Translations under genes and position numbers: made by a program
Source of the DNA: Hyaloperonospora brassicae
Taxonomy: Eukaryota; Oomycota; Peronosporomycetes; Peronosporales; Peronosporaceae
Reading direction: 5' to 3'
NCBI GenBank assembly: GCA_947650285.1
Contig: CANTFL010001407.1
Location: 434,001-498,000, forward strand
Length of the DNA: 64,000 bases
Shown: in pieces, positions 21,832 to 34,400 of the stretch
Numbering within the stretch: the first letter of the stretch is position 1
Layout of the letters: every line of letters begins with the position of its first letter
Notes under the pieces: generated by a model
Seen by the model: the letters and a program-made list of their open reading frames with translations, nothing else
Database searches by the model: none
Told to the model about the DNA's origin: nothing

Positions 21832-24800
21832 TGCTGGAATGTGCGATGTATCGATGCAATAAACGGGGTTTTCAACGTGCGCTTTGTCCTCTATTCTGTT
21901 GCAAAACTTTGCTAGGGACTAGAGAAGCGAAGGGTGTTTGTGAATCAGTGTCTGCTTCTTCAAGACCGACTACACGTAGAAGATCCATTCTGTACAAGTT
22001 CTCGCCATCTATCTAGTACAGTGATGGTGACATCGGTTGTGATTATTCATTGAGCGTGATCCATCTTGTCTGTTCACCCTACTGCACTACGAGCAATGTG
22101 GATGATAGCAAATGCAAGCGATTCGATAGGTGAGCTGCATGCAATCAAATGCTCGCTTTCGTTTTGTCTGCTCTTGTGATTTCTCACCAGAAAATGAAGC
22201 AGCTTAGTCGTTATTTTGGGTTGTGCAGAGCGTCTGACGAACACAAGATCAAATGTTGTTGTCAAAGAAATAAACGCTGAACTCTTCGCCAAGTCGTTGT
22301 AAGCCAGAGCTATCAAGTCGGATGTCTTTTGTATGATACACCTCTGTTAGCAAATAATCATGTGACTTGATGCCTAAGTAATGCGTACACATTGATGACA
22401 CTTTGTCCAAGTGTGAAGAGCTGGATCAATGTATAGTGAGGAAGCAATGATACATTATTTTCTACCTCAAGTTCGATACTAGCATCATCACACGAGATTT
22501 CTGGCGCTTACCACAGGCGACTCTGTCGGTCATCTTTCTGGTTGGGTCATTCAATGACTGCGCGATACCTCCTGTCATTATCTGTCACCGATAGAGAAGA
22601 AACGGACAACCGCAACTTTATACACTGGTAGTGCTCGTATCGATTATTCCAGCATGCATCCATTCGCGGGTAGACGTTAGCTTCAGTTCCTTCCTCACCA
22701 ATATTCGGTTTTCTTTGGTAGCAACTTATCCGAACAAAAAAGCGATCTTTACATTGCCAAATCGATCTTCGCATTACAAATCGCAAAGAAGACGGACCGC
22801 TGGTGCCGTGAATGTGCTTGGACCATTCGATTTTGGCCGCAGCTTTCAGGTCCTACGTTATCAACATAGCTCATCGCCAATCCAAGCTGTCTTGGGCAAA
22901 ATCTTTGTAGGATCAGCTCGCGATAGCGCATACACACTATCTTGGTTGCACACGAAAAGAGCTTTCATACGCTATGTGAATGCGATTTTGCCACATAAAT
23001 TACTTGTTTGCTCGTGAGCGGATTCTGATGGTCGAAGTTGGATCATGTGGAGGGAATGATTGCTTCGACAGTGACTGCTTGACCGCTTGTTTGTAGGTTC
23101 GATGATAACACTGACTACACGCGCAGGTTCATGCATTCAAAATGTCAATTCGATCGCTCGAACGAACGTCGCCACCGACGAAGACTCGTAACTATATCTA
23201 GCTAGACATCAGTGTTGACTCGTGCCACAAAGTAATGCTAGAACGGTGTTCAGTTATTGTAAGACGCACCGGAGGTGGGTGAATGCTAGCCGCAACCTGA
23301 CGTTTATTACTCGTTGAAGGCGGGTACGCGTATATTTGTGCACAATTCTAAGGCAAATTGCTTTTTCTTTTGTCGGCTCTTTAATTCCAGCGCACCACCG
23401 TTGGCGGCTTGTAGCGCGGAGCGTATGTTTCGTCTTTGATGATTTGCTTCTTCCCTACGACATGAAGGCTTGTACGTATGAGGTCGAACGAGGACGTGAT
23501 ATTTATGCTAGCGAAATCAAAAAAAATCTCCTCGTGTCTTCGTCGAATGGTAGCGACATATCTCGTCGGTTTGCTTTCTTACGAAATCATTGTCAAAGGT
23601 TATGCATCTCGCCCCCTCCTACACAACCTACACGTCGAGGCATTCTTACAATATCAGCTAAGATAAGCAATGAGGCGAAAACCGATCGGCTGTACCGATG
23701 CATTCTACAGAACTTGTCTCGATTGTTGGAGGCCATGTAGACACGCATTTCTGACTGTACCTTTCATATGACCATGCGCAGCCGGCTAATAGTGGTTTCA
23801 TTGCCTTTGCACTAATTGCGTCGCCACAGTGTGCGATGGTATATCGCTCATTAAATAAGACATGTAATACAGCCTCCTTATCATATAACGCTACACCGCG
23901 GGACGGCATCTGCTACGGAATCTACGCTGACTGGATCGCTGCAAACTGCACTATCGAATGTGATCGACACGATGCCATTTAGCGCAGGTAGCGGCTTTAG
24001 CAGGATGTAAAATTGGACGACAATGATAACTTATGACCAACAAGTCAAAATGCTACATTTCTTTGTGTTATAAAAATAATTACTTAAGTATTTATTTATA
24101 TTTTTATTAGTGATTGGTATTTTCTTACCTAACAATTGTAAATATTAAAACTTCTGAAATTACATAAAAATAATGCGTAATTTTTATCAAACATATAAAA
24201 TATAAGTGTTGTATAAACATTTAATCCTCAAATAAGCAATTGAGGCTATTGAGGCTCAAAATGCGCCAAAATGGTACTTCACCAAAAATGAAAAGTTGCG
24301 GCTTACCTTGCTCGATAGTCTAAGCTCAAATACGCTTGATGCTGACCAGTTTATCTGATGAGTCCAATACGTTGTGCCTCAAGTGGAAACAATGCGTCAG
24401 TCAACCAAGCAGTGACGATTAAGCTTGCGCATCTTGGTCAAATAGAAGCAATAATATACTGAAGGTCTATACCGTAGATATCCTTTTGTTGGTCGTGACT
24501 TCGAGCAGGACAGGCAAATCAGTGCGAGTCATTTTCGCGCATTCGGGCGTGCATTGGCAACAAACACCCTTTCAGCTGAAATATCTATAACGATTGATGT
24601 AGTGCACAAAGGAGAACAAAGTAAATGCGATCCCATGCATTCCGAGAGCTGCACCTTGAACAGCCCCATTCGACATCAACACCTCTCGCCGGAACATGAA
24701 GTATTGAACGCCGTCATGAAGGCCCGGACGGGCAAAGTAAGAGTAATAAGAGCTTAGTGCTCCCTGTTCTTAATCGCTTTGTACAGAGGAGCGTGAGTAC

Positions 24801-27800
24801 TCGCAGGGCCCATGCTTCTCTGTACAAAGTGCCATGTGCGTTCTTGCTCATTCTTCGCGGGGCTCCCAACAGATTCGATCATTTCCAGTGATCAGAAACT
24901 AGTCTTGCTTTACTCAGCTACTGTTCCAACGTTCAGTCAAGCATGCGCGCTATCTTGAGCATGCAAGAAAATCACTTTCTTTCGCGTAAAGCCGTAGAAC
25001 AAGAAACTACTTTTCGCTGGACTACGACTGCACGCGCAAGATCACTGATGAAAGTATTGAGGCGGTTGTTGATGTGGTATTGCAAGATCATCGAAGACGA
25101 AGTACGTACGACAGCAGATCTAACAAGCCGAGAGTTGCGTGGTGAGACTCTTCTCGTATCGCATAGCGAAAAGGCCATAACAGAATAGATCCGCTCAACG
25201 TTTATCAGGAAGAAGAAAAGACAGGGCTACGGTACTGAAGTTTGGTGCGGCTGAAAGAGGAACATTGGACCTGGGTGGTGCTGTACAGACAAAGCCGACC
25301 CATTTGCAAAAACGACTCGACACCAATGCTTAGTACGAGCCACAAACCATGCAGCAGATGCTAAGAACAGTCGTTTCTACGATCTGGTTTCACGTAACAG
25401 TGAGCGCGGAATGAGAGCTTGACAAGCAAGAAACAGTACCGCAGAGCACGATATTGACTTGCTAGAGCCACCTCTGCTCAGCATGTTTTATCGAAGCTAT
25501 TTCGAAATCCATTAGCAAAACGACTTCTTTCTTCTCCCTCATATCTCAGCATCCAGCCGTGAAGCGCTGGAGACAAAGTTGACACGAAAGATTCTTGCTC
25601 TTGCACCCATCGTTCAGTCATGGTCTACGAGAAGATCGAGCCAACTGGCGTGTGTAAACGGTGTTGTCCCTTCGTATTTTCCTCGCACGTAAGCGAGCCC
25701 ACGAGATTAGGATTTCCTCAGAAAATCTTCCACTCAGAAACGAACACATGTCGATCTTGTGGTCGGCTCGACGCGTGAGATAGAATCACTATGTTTCCAC
25801 TGACACCTTAGTCGTGTTCGGCCTTGCATGGCGACACCGAATGGCAACGAACAAGTTGACAGCTTTCGAGATCATACGATACCTGCGTTGGCGCTCCAGT
25901 CACTGCCAAGAAACATATAGTATCGTTTCTCTCGGCGTGTTGTCGTTGTACTTGTAACGAAGAGAGTGAAGTCGCTCTGTCGCGTCTGCGGGCTCAGCAA
26001 CTGCCGACGGCTACTTACATAAGTGACATGCTCGTCAAATTTTGCGTGGTGGTGATACGAGAGGGTGTCATCCAACAGGAGACAAACTGAGAAAGAGCAT
26101 GCGAGTCCTGCTTGATTTCGTTTGTAATCTGTGGAGCGAGTACGAGGGATACGAGCACGCTAAAGCGCTTGCGATTCTTATGTTGAACAACAGCAGCAAC
26201 ACAACGGGAATTTCGAGCTTGCACCTGTGAGGAGAGCACTATTTGCAATGTATTAGTGCATCCTACCCTGTGCTATTTCCTGGCTTGGCCGCAACGAACT
26301 GAATCCTATGGACGTATTGATGCATGTTTCTACCCGCTCCGATATGTCAGCTCTGGGTGCACCATCATCATACGACGTCACGACGCACAAACTTGAAGGA
26401 CACTCATTGTCGTATCGACAAGGTCGCAGCCTATCCCTGGAAAACCCCGACTCCTTTACTCACCTCGTGGCTAATTGCTGCTACCGGTGCCAGAACATTG
26501 ACGGATAGTTACGTCCATAGCACGTAGTATGAACAAAAACGATTCCGCGCAAGCACTTTTCAAACAGCACCGTGTGAGCTTCGGATGGAGATGTCCTTGT
26601 CTTGGTAGACGTTGCGCTCTCAAAACACCTCCGATCAAAAGCTTCTTGAATTCATTTACGCCCGACTATGCCGGCGAACCGGCTTTAGAAAGGCGGAATT
26701 GATTCGCATAAGCGAAAGCTCAAACTTTACGTGACCTGATAAGCTCGTGAGTGACTGATCTGACCTGGCCAACAAGTACCAGTTGCTTGTACATATTTCT
26801 TCTACTTGTGATCTACGTGCGTACGTGTATCGCCATACATGGTCTTCGCGTGTAATCAAGCTAGTCCCAGTTCTAAGTATTGTTGAATCGTGCGATCCGG
26901 GGCCTCGATCTTGCCTTTTGATCGCAGCATTACTACCAGAATGCCTATCAGCTGTATGTGCAAGGCCAGCGACGTTACTACAAACTCTTTCAGCTAAATA
27001 AAGTCTTTGGTCTCTTGTTGTGTCGTGTGCGCTGATACTCGTGCCTTTTTGCGATCTTCCTTTCCTAGTCTGCGCATGGAAATGGCGTCAAGTGATAAGG
27101 GAGCTTCTCGCTTATCGAGGATAATCGTCTCATTACATCTCTGTGTCATTTCTGAGCTAAAGAGGTCTACTCGATCGCACTGCGTTCTCGGCGCCACTTG
27201 CTGACCGTTTCAACATCCAAACTACATTCAAGTTTCCGAAAGCATCGCGCAGCTGTCGTTGGAATGTTCTCACACTCGCGGGTCCTCCGTCCAACTACGA
27301 CCTCCTCCTTTCGATCGAAACTCACTTGCCGTTCAACGTCAATTGTAGCGTCGAGAATTGGGCGATAGGTAGAATGACCGACCTGGCAACAACTAGACGA
27401 ACGCTGAAAGTGGCTCAGCTTAGCCGCTTGCGTGATTCCGCAGAAGGACCAACGTTTGATTGCATCTTGATGAATGCCGTGGGAAACAAGAAGTTAGTTT
27501 CATCTGACACGCATAAAGTGACACCGGGTTCCGATCAATCGGAGGTTTTGCATTCATGTGGCCCGCGGCCGAGACCCAACAGCACAGGCGACACAAGCAC
27601 CTCACAACATCGCAAGCACAACGCTACACGCGCCTCATCGCAATTACAACAACCAGCCTTCTTTCTCGAATGAGATTGCGTGTCCGGTCCTTTCAACGAA
27701 AAACTACGTGAATAGGTGTCGGACTTCATGCTCGGCGCAAGGCTCGCCTTTACAAACAGTATGCGGCTGTAGTCGAGGAAGCCCCGTCTGTCGCGTTGCT

Positions 27801-27893
27801 AAAGCACATCATCCATAACATTCTACAACAGCCACCGACATCTGATCGTCGACGTCCGATCGTTTCGTCCGTCCGTCACCCGTGCGCCCAGTC
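21832..27893. other. Long gene-poor region
   Basis: About 6 kb with only short, unsupported open frames on both strands. The longest (23336-23740, 27326-27673, and 24554-25188 in pieces) show no motif I recognise. There are no LTRs and no tRNA- or rRNA-like sequence that I could find. It could be decayed repeats or regulatory spacer next to the effector gene. Confidence 0.45.
24055..24235. other. AT-rich patch
   Basis: About 180 bp made mostly of A and T runs inside otherwise balanced sequence. No gene is visible. It may be a decayed element end or a matrix-attachment-like stretch; the sequence does not settle it. Confidence 0.6.
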
Positions 27894-28003
27894 TGGAGCA
27901 AATCCTGAAACCAGCAGTAGATTCGTGCAAAAGTCCTGGAACCAGCACCAGTTCTGAGACGAGCCAACATAGAGCAAAGTTGATGTGAGCCACACCATTT
28001 ATT
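27894..28003 (-). repeat. Left arm of 115-bp inverted repeat
   Basis: Inverted relative to 29299-29421. Both arms carry two tandem versions of a CTGGTTTCAGGA-type unit. They differ by scattered substitutions and small indels. Confidence 0.85.
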
Positions 28004-29298
28004 AATGAGGACCACTCAATTTATTTGTGTGGTGTACTGGTAAAGTAAGAATTATGTAGAAACACAAATTAATACACCACGGTTTCTAACAAAATGGCGA
28101 TGATTGATATGGAAGAGACTACGGTACCAATGTACTGTTGAAGGAACACATTTGCCAGACGGGCGTTGCTGCAACAGTGTTTATACAGGACTACTATTTT
28201 AATCAAAATCGACAGTACAAGGTCAAGAGGTGTAGTGGTGGGAGCAAAACGAATGTGTGCCCACAAGACGGGTGCCCGTGGGGCGTCAGTATTCGTGATG
28301 AATACAGTGATGTCCGACAGTGCTATAGACGAATGCCATTCGCGTGGGTCTATTGCCTTCACATCTCAATTGAATATGCTATGCATATCTGTTGTAAAGA
28401 ATGAATTCAACAAAAAAATTGCCATGACGTTGCTTTAAACATGCTTGCTATACGATTTTACTATGTCGACCATCATAGCTTTCGTGTACAGGAATCACAA
28501 TATGTAAAACATCACGAGTACAAACTTGCCGGCTCTACAATGACAATCCCCTCTCCTTTCACTTGCGGACATCCCTTGCTTCAATCATGAGCATCTTAGA
28601 CGCTTTTAGCACGTACTTTGTGCATCGGACCTTCCGTCTGAGCTCGGTGCTCACTTATTGCGCCGGCATTAAGCAATTTCAACGACTTTCCCTTGTTTCG
28701 CGACTTGATCAGCCCTTCTATCCGATACTTGGTGGCAAAACAAAGAGCAACGACGTCAGTACCACGTCAAACGTACATCTGGACTGGCGTCGACTGTTCG
28801 CAATCGACCTGCAAAGTATCAAACGAGATTTTAACGATCTTGACAACGTACAACCTATTACACGTTGCAGGCATGGAACAAACAGCAATAAACAGCTTAT
28901 CAAATTGTGTCATAAATACAATTGCGGTGTACGTCGACCTTCGTACCTACGCACAGTCTATTGGGTTGTCTATTGTCTGCTGATCACGCGCTGCGTCCCC
29001 TCCTCTGTCACGTGCATAGAAACAAACATACACTCAGCAACCTTTTCTAACAGAACGTGCAGATGATATACCATTAAGTACCTTCTCAGCGCATGGCTTG
29101 CTTCCATGCAAGGATGATAGTGCCATAGTCAGCAAAGCAGAGGCCTTTGACCTTTTTCGTAGGCGCTCGTGGGTCGCAATATGAACAATGAGTCGTCCCT
29201 TTGCCAAATAATGTCTGCCCAATGAGATCACACCATCAATTTCTAAAAAATGGAAAGCCTCGCAACCAATCACGCAGTTTCAATCATCGAGGCAGTTG

Positions 29299-29421
29299 GG
29301 AATGGTATGGCCTACATAAACTGTGCTCTATGTTGGCTCGTCTCAGAACTGGTGCTGGTTTCAGGACTTTTGCACGAATCTACTGCTGGTTTCAGGATTT
29401 GCTCCCCAGTCTGGGCATTCC
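29299..29421 (+). repeat. Right arm of 115-bp inverted repeat
   Basis: Partner of 27894-28003. The shared reading CSMLARLRTGAG..RTFARIYCWFQDLL appears in both arms only because the DNA is repeated; it is not evidence of a gene. Confidence 0.85.
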
Positions 29422-30045
29422 ATCTGTCGGAGAAGGACACAGACAGGTCTATACCGAGCGACAAAAGGACCACTTGGCCGCAGACATGAGTGGCCGAAAC
29501 TGGATGACGTGCCCTGTGTGCAGCCCGCAGTGCGGTCTACGTTCGCGATCGTTCATCTCGCCCATCAGGTCGTACGATTGAACGGTGCGATGAATCGAGA
29601 TGTATACATGTCAGCCGCCGGTCGAGTGACGAAATCAGCACATGAGCTACGAGGTGAGGAGAGTAAATTCGGAGCACTTCGTAGCGATGCTGCGACGTTG
29701 TTCATGCAACAAAGACCGTCACCAAGTTCGTAGTGCAACGTCGTACGGCATTGTTGCAGTAGCTTGAGACTCGCACAGCTACTCGTGTGATGTGCTGGAA
29801 AGAGAGTCTTTTTCGTGCTTTTTCTTGGCAAACGTTGATCCTCCCTCGTTTGTGCTGACTCTTTTGTCAAGCAAAGACTGCTCTCATCTCAGCACAACGA
29901 CGTGGCGTTGCAGCGCGAGAGATTAGCCAAAACTGCTGGTAGCAATCGAGTCAGTCGGCACAGACCTGCCCGCAATCAGGACCGTAGAGCGGTCATTGAT
30001 CAATTTGCATCCGGGCGAAGAACTTGAATAACTAAACCGTTGACC
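29422..30045. other. Upstream region of the effector candidate
   Basis: No gene recognised. It should contain the effector promoter. The bases before the start codon (TTGACCATGCGC) resemble the usual context of secreted oomycete effector genes. Confidence 0.45.
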
Positions 30046-30711
30046 ATGCGCTTCGTCGTGTCCGTGTTTGCTGTTGCAGTCACTCTGGCCGCTGCTACCA
30101 TCTCTGCCTCGTCGTCCGAGCCGCTACGCTCATCACGCACATCGTCTCCGGTTGACAACGCATTGGACGCGAATGCTGGCAAGGAAACCGCTGCTGAGCG
30201 AAACGAACAGTCTGGCGTCGACATCAAGGGCGAAGAGAGGGGGTTATTAGAGGCCGTGTCAAAAGTTGGGGCCTCGTTTGCAGCCAAGTTCAGGAGTGGC
30301 GGTGGTGCCAAGCCTATCAGCTCCGTTGCACTTCACGCAGGGACGAAGGCCCCTACCCCCAGAAGAAGCTACTTACGTCACTTGTTCAAGACATATATGG
30401 GAATGGGAGGTGCTGTGACGAAAGGAGCTGCGGGTGGGAAGAGTGTTAGTGGTTTCAAGAAGTGGGTGTCAAGCCTTCTACGTCGATTTCGTACGAAGAA
30501 AAAAAGCGCTGAAGATGGAGGTGCTGCTGGAAAGGTCCCTGCTGATAAGACGCCTGACCTGCTACCGGTCAAAGAACCCGTTCCCATCATTAAGCCTCCG
30601 AAGTTGCCGGGTGAAACGACGACTGTTGGTGACAAGAAAAAGAGGGTCACCTGGAATGATGCGGAGCTTGTTAAATTTCCCGAGATTCCTGCAACCGCCA
30701 AGGGTACCTAA
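30046..30711 (+). CDS. Secreted EER effector candidate with RVxF-like motif
   Basis: 221 residues from ATG 30046 (an upstream TTG is in frame). Residues 1-22 form a signal peptide with a hydrophobic core (VVSVFAVAVTLAAATI). Residues 25-32 read EPLRSSRT, a possible degenerate RXLR with the first Arg replaced. KGEER at 61-65 fits the dEER motif. The body is Gly/Ala/Lys-rich with a basic cluster (LLRRFRTKKK, about 142-151) that could act as a nuclear signal. Near the C-terminus KKKRVTWND (197-205) matches the RVxF docking motif for protein phosphatase 1. No WY-domain repeat is evident. Such proteins are usually delivered to plant cells. Host target and activity are unknown. Intronless and in a gene-poor region. 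Confidence 0.72.
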   Translation: MRFVVSVFAVAVTLAAATISASSSEPLRSSRTSSPVDNALDANAGKETAAERNEQSGVDIKGEERGLLEAVSKVGASFAAKFRSGGGAKPISSVALHAGTKAPTPRRSYLRHLFKTYMGMGGAVTKGAAGGKSVSGFKKWVSSLLRRFRTKKKSAEDGGAAGKVPADKTPDLLPVKEPVPIIKPPKLPGETTTVGDKKKRVTWNDAELVKFPEIPATAKGT

Positions 30712-31440
30712 ATCGGTAACTAAACGTTGCTCCATTTTTGGCAAATCTTTTTTTTATCTTGCGTGCGGGTGCTAAGATTACAACATACATGGTTTAGCTA
30801 TGGGTAGTTCATAAAGCTTTAATGTACGTGCAATGCATGATCGTTATGAAGATTTCTTACTGTACGACACCATCAGTCGGACAACCGTCATTAGTTCTGA
30901 AGATGACTTCAGTGAGCGCAAAACATTGCTCCGTGGGTTCTCTAGTTTGCGATATACAGATCCTATATTGCCACACCTACAGCCAAAGGATAGACGACGA
31001 GCAACATGTAAAATTGCCCGACATAAAGCACAAGTTTGAATACAGCAACCTGTGATCAGGACTTATCGACGTTCTCGGCTCGTTTGGCTCGATATTCGTA
31101 GTATGTGTTGCTGCAAGGGCCTGTTCCATATCGTTGCACCTTTGACCAATCGTACAGACAAAGTGTTTGCAGTACAGCGACATGCCAGACACGGGTGTAT
31201 CGTATTGCTCAAGCGACGAATCGGACGCCTTAGTCGGTTGCTTACATTGACACTTTGTGTCTAGCGCAGCATAAACGTTTTACAGCCCGAACGTCAGTTT
31301 GCCTTGTGAAAGCGTATGTTTATTTATCGAAAAAGCTTTGTTCCCGTCCCTAGTCCATGTGAAGACATATCCAGCACGAAACCGATTACCAGTCGAGTAA
31401 CTCGACAAGCGCCGATCGTCAGATCGATTGATTTACGAAG
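30712..31440. other. Intergenic between effector and exonuclease
   Basis: Convergent space holding the 3' ends of both neighbours. No further gene recognised. Confidence 0.5.
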
Positions 31441-34400
31441 CTAAGGCTTCTGCTGCCTCATGACCTGTGACGGAAGCAAGAGTTGCGGTCCACCCTTCGA
31501 CTTGGCATTGCCGCCCTGCTTTGGAACCCACTTCGTCTGAGATCCTTGAGCACCTGCCTGTCTTGAAATCGGAGTGCCCTCACTTTGTGAAGCCGTTCCC
31601 TTCTTGCCCCTTCCACGAATGCTGTGCTTAGGCTCTGACCCACTAGGTCCGGTTGACGTCTGTGTACTCCCTTTTGTCTGGGTCTGATAGAGACGAGCAA
31701 CTCCAACAGGACACTTTCCTTCATTCAATGGGGCCGGAAGTTGCGGCTGGGACGGCACGACCGCTCCGGGTTGGGGCACGTACAGGGGGGCATACGAACC
31801 GTCAGGCATTAGAATAAGCTGCGGTTTCTGTCCAGGCATAGGCGGCTGGGTCCCATAGTATACTGGAGTCGGTGGCGCTACACATCGTGACGGGACTACA
31901 CACGGTTGGGAGGGCGATTGTAGCGAGGGTATACCAGGGAGTTTGTGTTGGTACGTGTCAGGAGACGGACCTATCACCGGGTCAGCGGATGCATCCACGG
32001 GAGGTGCCGGTAGCGTAGCAGCGGCTGCTGTAAAAAAAGCAGCAACGGATGGAGCCAGGTTTTGCTCGGAAGACAGGGGTGCCGGCGCCACTACCGACGA
32101 CTGTAGCGATGACGATGAATCTGCCGGTTCCTTGACGCTGCATCGTGCTTTTTCACTGCACTGAACAGCATCTTCGCCGCCATGGCTCCACTTTTCGATA
32201 AGCTGCTGAATCTTCTCCGGGTCTGGGGGTGCTGGCATCGCGCTAGGAACTGGCGGCGGCACCAACGGTGCACGAGTCATCTCAGGAGCTATAGCTGTTG
32301 CCTTCACAAGTCTTTTTGGAGCGCACATGTTTGTGCTGATCGCATAATCTCCGCCCGAAGCACGTCGCGCATTTGAAACGTTTGCCCGTTGGCTATTTTT
32401 GTTCGATCCATGCTTCGTACGATCATTGCGGGCTTGTTTCGTGCTGCCTGGAGGAGCCGACACACAAAGCAGGCTGTTCCAGGCAACGACTTTGCCGCGA
32501 TCAACGCTAGACGTTCCGTAAAGTGCCTCACCGCCTGTAAAGCTTTCATCAAAGAGTACCTCAACGCACTTACTGCTAACGTGAGTAGCCACAACAGTGC
32601 CACGGTGGCCGAACGGCACGCCACGCGCACTGATATTAATCACTCGGTCTCCCAAAATTGGCGCGCCTCGGTTTATCGACGACCGCTGCGAAACTTCGTG
32701 TCCCGTCAAGTCTTGGTTCACCAACGGGTTCGGACGAAATAGGTCCGCGGCTCTGGTTGTTATAACGATAGCTGCACCTCTCTGTTCCGTTTCAGTCTTC
32801 GCGCGCTCCGCTGCGCGCAAAGATCCTGCGACTTCCAACGCACGAACAGCTTTCGACGCAACGTAATTCGAAGTGATCGGAATATGCTTAGAATGCTCGC
32901 TTGCACCCAAGCGTTGTTGCTCAATCCACTGCTTCACTGCTCCTGCCTGGACCTCCACGAGTTCGTTGTCATCGACTCCGAACACATCTTTGCCTCGGTA
33001 CGTCGTGGCAAAGGGTAGTCGGCTCAAGTTACGAACAACGTTGGGGAATTTGTCCTGGTAGGACGCAATGAGCTGCACCGCACGATCCGTGTACTCCCAT
33101 ATAGTGACGCCGCCGTTTCTAGTCTGCAAGTGTCCCGAATTTTCATCACCACTTTCGCTGCTACCGCGGCTGCCAACGATCTTTACAATGTCGCCCTTCC
33201 TCCACACATCAACTTCATTGCCACGACTGAAGGCGTTCTTGTCGTGATTGGCGAGTCTGCAATATCCGGGAAGAAGCAACTCCTTACGATAGCGGATGTT
33301 CAATCCGACATCAGCACCAACGGGCTTTATTATCACACTTCCGGTGAGTAAGCCCAATGTTGACGCAGAAATACCTAACTTTTGGGCTACCATGTAACCC
33401 GGAACGAAACGATCGGTGATCGTTTGCGCGATTACGTATCCAAACGGGGGTTCCTGATCGATTGTGTTCACATGAACGGTAAGAGCGTGGTTTTCTTCAT
33501 CCTGTTCACGCACAATAGCCGTACAGCCCAGCCACTTGCCGTGTGTGATGAGCGCTTTTGAACCAACAGGAAAGCGCTCGTCCAACGATAACATTGCCGT
33601 TTCCTCGAAACGTGCATCGAGAAGCTTACGGTTACGGACAGTAAGTTGGGCAGGTACAAATGCCTCTGTCTCTCCAAACTTCTTCTCAATGGCACCTGTA
33701 AGTGGATTTGACACCATGCCCTGGAGAGGTAGCACATGTAGTACCACGGTAATTCCGGCTCTCCCCAAATCAATGCCGCCGCTGCCAGGAATGCCACGCC
33801 CGGACAGCAGCTTGACTACCTCAGTCTTTGCGTAATAGTTCCATGCGCTCTTCTCGTCCGAGCCGTATTGTGTAAACTCAATTTCGCTCGACTTGCGGCC
33901 ACTGTTATTGCGCTTGCGACTAAACTGCTTCAGCCGATATTCTCCTGACGGTGTACTGATTCCCACAACAAGTACCTCGTGAAGGTTTGGCCAATTCGCA
34001 AGGACGGTACTCCCCAACAACTCACGCGGATTAATTTCATCTACGGCGGCGCTTTCTCCGTCGTTCAGCTTACCGGATGCCGGGAGCTGAAGAATCAAAC
34101 TGGACTTACGTGAGCTCATTCCAAAACAATTCAACCTTACACTAGCTATGCGAGTACTTTCAAGCTGGACCGTGTAAAGCGACGGGAAGCCCGGAAGCGG
34201 CAGCACAACACCATCCATCAGCTTGCTCTGGAACCTGCCACCGGGAATAACTGGAAGATCGTACTCTTCCACTCGCGTATTGCAGTACTTCACATCAGGA
34301 TATCCGACAGCACCAGGTAGGCTAGATTCGAGCGTGTCGAGCACATTCAAATCCCGCACGATACGAATCGGTACACGCTGCAGCTTGTTGCGCCGCCGCT

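Larger units (their letters stand above)
27894..29421 (+). mobile_element. Inverted-repeat-bounded DNA element remnant (possible MULE)
   Basis: About 110-120 bp at 27894-28003 recur in inverted orientation at 29299-29421 at high identity, enclosing about 1.3 kb. On the plus strand near 28180-28310 a frame reads QYKVKRCSGG...VCPQDGCPWGVSI. This resembles the Cys-containing N-terminal domain seen before MULE/FAR1-type transposases. The rest of the interior has stops in all frames. Terminal inverted repeats of this size fit a MULE or similar DNA transposon, but no target duplication was established and the family is a guess. Confidence 0.4.

Noticed and set aside
28563..29066. 167-codon plus-strand ORF inside the inverted-repeat element
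   Set aside because: No transposase catalytic motif; composition looks like non-coding DNA.
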